Positions 4,878 through 5,785 of a stretch of DNA of 5,785 nucleotides are shown piece after piece. Made by a program: the position numbers and the translations under genes. The notes under the pieces are model-generated. The model was not told the DNA's origin and did not search any database. It saw only the letters and a program-made list of their open reading frames with translations. The stretch covers positions 1 through 5,785 of the forward strand of contig CAZEBW010000135.1 of assembly GCA_964510205.1 (NCBI GenBank), written 5' to 3'. The stretch's first letter is position 1. The number at the start of each line of letters is the position of its first letter. Source of the stretch: CAZEBW01 sp964510205 (lineage in GTDB: Bacteria; Chloroflexota; Anaerolineae; VGOG01).

Positions 4878-5681
4878 TTACTCAATCCCTCCTCCATGCT
4901 GCCGGCAGAAATCCACCTGCTGCCTCAGATGGAAGCGCGCCTTCTCCTCGTCCTCCGCCTCCAGGGCGTCGGGGTGCAGTTCCACCGTGGCGATGCCATC
5001 GTAGCCATCCTGCGCCAGGCGGCCGATGAGGGCATCCAGTTGCAAGAAGCCGTCCTCCAGGCGGCGATGCTCCCGCACACGCCGTCCCTCTCGGCGGGCG
5101 TTGGACAGGTGCACGTGCGCCACCCGCTCCCCCACGCGCTGGTAGACGGCCAGTGGGTCTAGCCCTTTGGTCGCCAGGTGAGTGGTGTCCAGCATCAGGT
5201 GAGGGAAAGCGCCCCATTCCTCCAGCCGGTTCATCCGCCAGAGGTCCAGCGGCGCAAAGGGCCACCAGCGAATCCACTTCAGCGGCATGTTCTCCACGGC
5301 GATCACCGGGTTGGGATGGGCCTGCTGCCAGGCCCGCAGATCATCGCGCAGCCAGCGGACGTAGGCCCGGTCCTTCCAATAGGGCAGGTGGGCGACGACG
5401 ATGCCCGCGCCCACGGCGCGGGCCAGTTCCGCTGTGGCGGCGATGCTTTCGGGTTGAGTTCGGGGCCAGGCTGGCAGCCGCTGGGGGCGGAAGGGAGCGT
5501 GGACGCTCAGGATGGGCAGCCCGTAGCGCTCCATCAGCCGCCGCAGGTAGACCGGCTGGCGGGTGTCGAATCTGGGATCAACGAGCACTTCGAGGCCGTC
5601 GAAGCCGACCTCGGCGGCCAGGGCAAAGACGCGGTCCAGGCCGTAGGTGTAAAGTGAGCCTGTGGAAAGGGCAAAACGCAT
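4878..5681 (-). CDS. Sugar phosphate isomerase/epimerase (xylose-isomerase-like TIM barrel)
   Basis: A 267-aa single-domain TIM barrel of the AP-endonuclease-2/xylose-isomerase-like superfamily. Strand-end residues fit its divalent-metal site: E31 in GLEVLV, H61 in SVHAPF, H98 in VVAHLP, E130 in AVENMP, D165 and H168 in LDTTHLA, H191 in HVHLSN, H205 in REHRRLEDG and E234 in ATVELHP. Members isomerise or epimerise sugars, inosose-type cyclitols or their phosphates; endonuclease IV is a distant relative with a different ligand set, so DNA repair is unlikely. Substrate not readable. ATG 5681 has GGAGG (5693-5689) 7 nt upstream. It is the first gene of the operon, followed after 3 nt by the GTG of the nucleotidyltransferase gene, whose Shine-Dalgarno lies in this gene's last codons. 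Confidence 0.88.
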   Translation of the reverse strand: MRFALSTGSLYTYGLDRVFALAAEVGFDGLEVLVDPRFDTRQPVYLRRLMERYGLPILSVHAPFRPQRLPAWPRTQPESIAATAELARAVGAGIVVAHLPYWKDRAYVRWLRDDLRAWQQAHPNPVIAVENMPLKWIRWWPFAPLDLWRMNRLEEWGAFPHLMLDTTHLATKGLDPLAVYQRVGERVAHVHLSNARREGRRVREHRRLEDGFLQLDALIGRLAQDGYDGIATVELHPDALEAEDEEKARFHLRQQVDFCRQHGGGIE

Positions 5682-5717
5682 TGGGCATCCTCCGATTTGA
5701 CTTTTGGGAGCAACTGC

Positions 5718-5746
5718 GCTATATTGTTAATAGGCATTGAGGTAAA
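5718..5746 (-). promoter_or_regulatory. Candidate promoter of the four-gene operon
   Basis: On the minus strand, -35 TTTACC (5746-5741, 4/6) and -10 TATAGC (5723-5718, 4/6) with 17-bp spacing, in the only AT-rich part of this end. The start site would be near 5711, about 30 nt before the ATG. Moderate match; an overlapping TATTAA (5732-5727) is an alternative -10 but lacks a good -35. Confidence 0.4.
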
Positions 5747-5763
5747 AGTCGCACGTTAACAAT
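5723..5763. repeat. 8-bp inverted repeat flanking the candidate promoter
   Basis: ATTGTTAA (5723-5730) and its exact complement TTAACAAT (5756-5763), 25 bp apart, bracket the -35 region of the candidate promoter. It could be a split operator for a DNA-bending regulator or chance in AT-rich DNA. No regulator gene is present in the window. Confidence 0.3.
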
Positions 5764-5785
5764 CCAAGACAGCTTCAGCCCAGGC

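Noticed and set aside
4422..5162. 246-codon plus-strand frame opposite the nucleotidyltransferase and isomerase genes
   Set aside because: Antisense shadow; both minus-strand proteins show conserved catalytic residues throughout.
4878..5681. Endonuclease IV DNA-repair enzyme
   Set aside because: Same TIM-barrel superfamily, but endonuclease IV signatures are not seen and the context is metabolic.

Overview
This is a high-GC bacterial chromosomal window, densely coding, with tight ATGA gene overlaps. Protein flavour suggests a Chloroflexota (Anaerolineae-like) genome or metagenome bin. The clues are an alpha/alpha-toroid protein of a type that databases sometimes mislabel 'nitrogen fixation protein NifH', a small protein paired with an orphan nucleotidyltransferase, and a long intergenic palindrome of a kind I associate with that phylum. 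This assignment is an inference; there is no rRNA or marker gene.

Left block, minus strand, 1506 down to 1. Three genes are chained by two ATGA stop/start overlaps: a 337-aa alpha/alpha-toroid protein (prenyltransferase/squalene-cyclase-like fold, no cyclase motif, a striking Cys cluster), an 83-aa helical protein of unknown function, and a nucleotidyltransferase-fold protein cut by the window edge. A near-consensus sigma-70-type promoter lies directly upstream.

Middle block. The gap 1507-1731 holds two back-to-back promoters whose -35 boxes are only 9 bp apart. The rightward one has a perfect TATAAT and drives a single 315-aa soluble protein of unknown function (1732-2679) behind a leader of about 130 nt. 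That gene converges on the next operon at an imperfect palindrome of about 51 bp (2689-2739), which supplies two bases of the opposing gene's stop codon.

Right block, minus strand, 5681 down to 2738. Four closely packed genes form a probable operon: a xylose-isomerase-like TIM-barrel sugar phosphate isomerase/epimerase, a second nucleotidyltransferase-fold protein starting at GTG, a histidine phosphatase, and an APH/choline-kinase-like phosphotransferase. Together they contain the catalytic types to isomerise, phosphorylate, dephosphorylate and perhaps nucleotidylate a small polar molecule, but the substrate cannot be read from sequence. The terminal 104 bp (5682-5785) are non-coding and hold a plausible promoter and an 8-bp inverted repeat.

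No tRNA, rRNA, CRISPR array, insertion sequence or phage gene was seen. The strongest candidates for something undescribed are the toroid/small protein/nucleotidyltransferase trio, the unknown 315-aa protein, and the four-enzyme operon.
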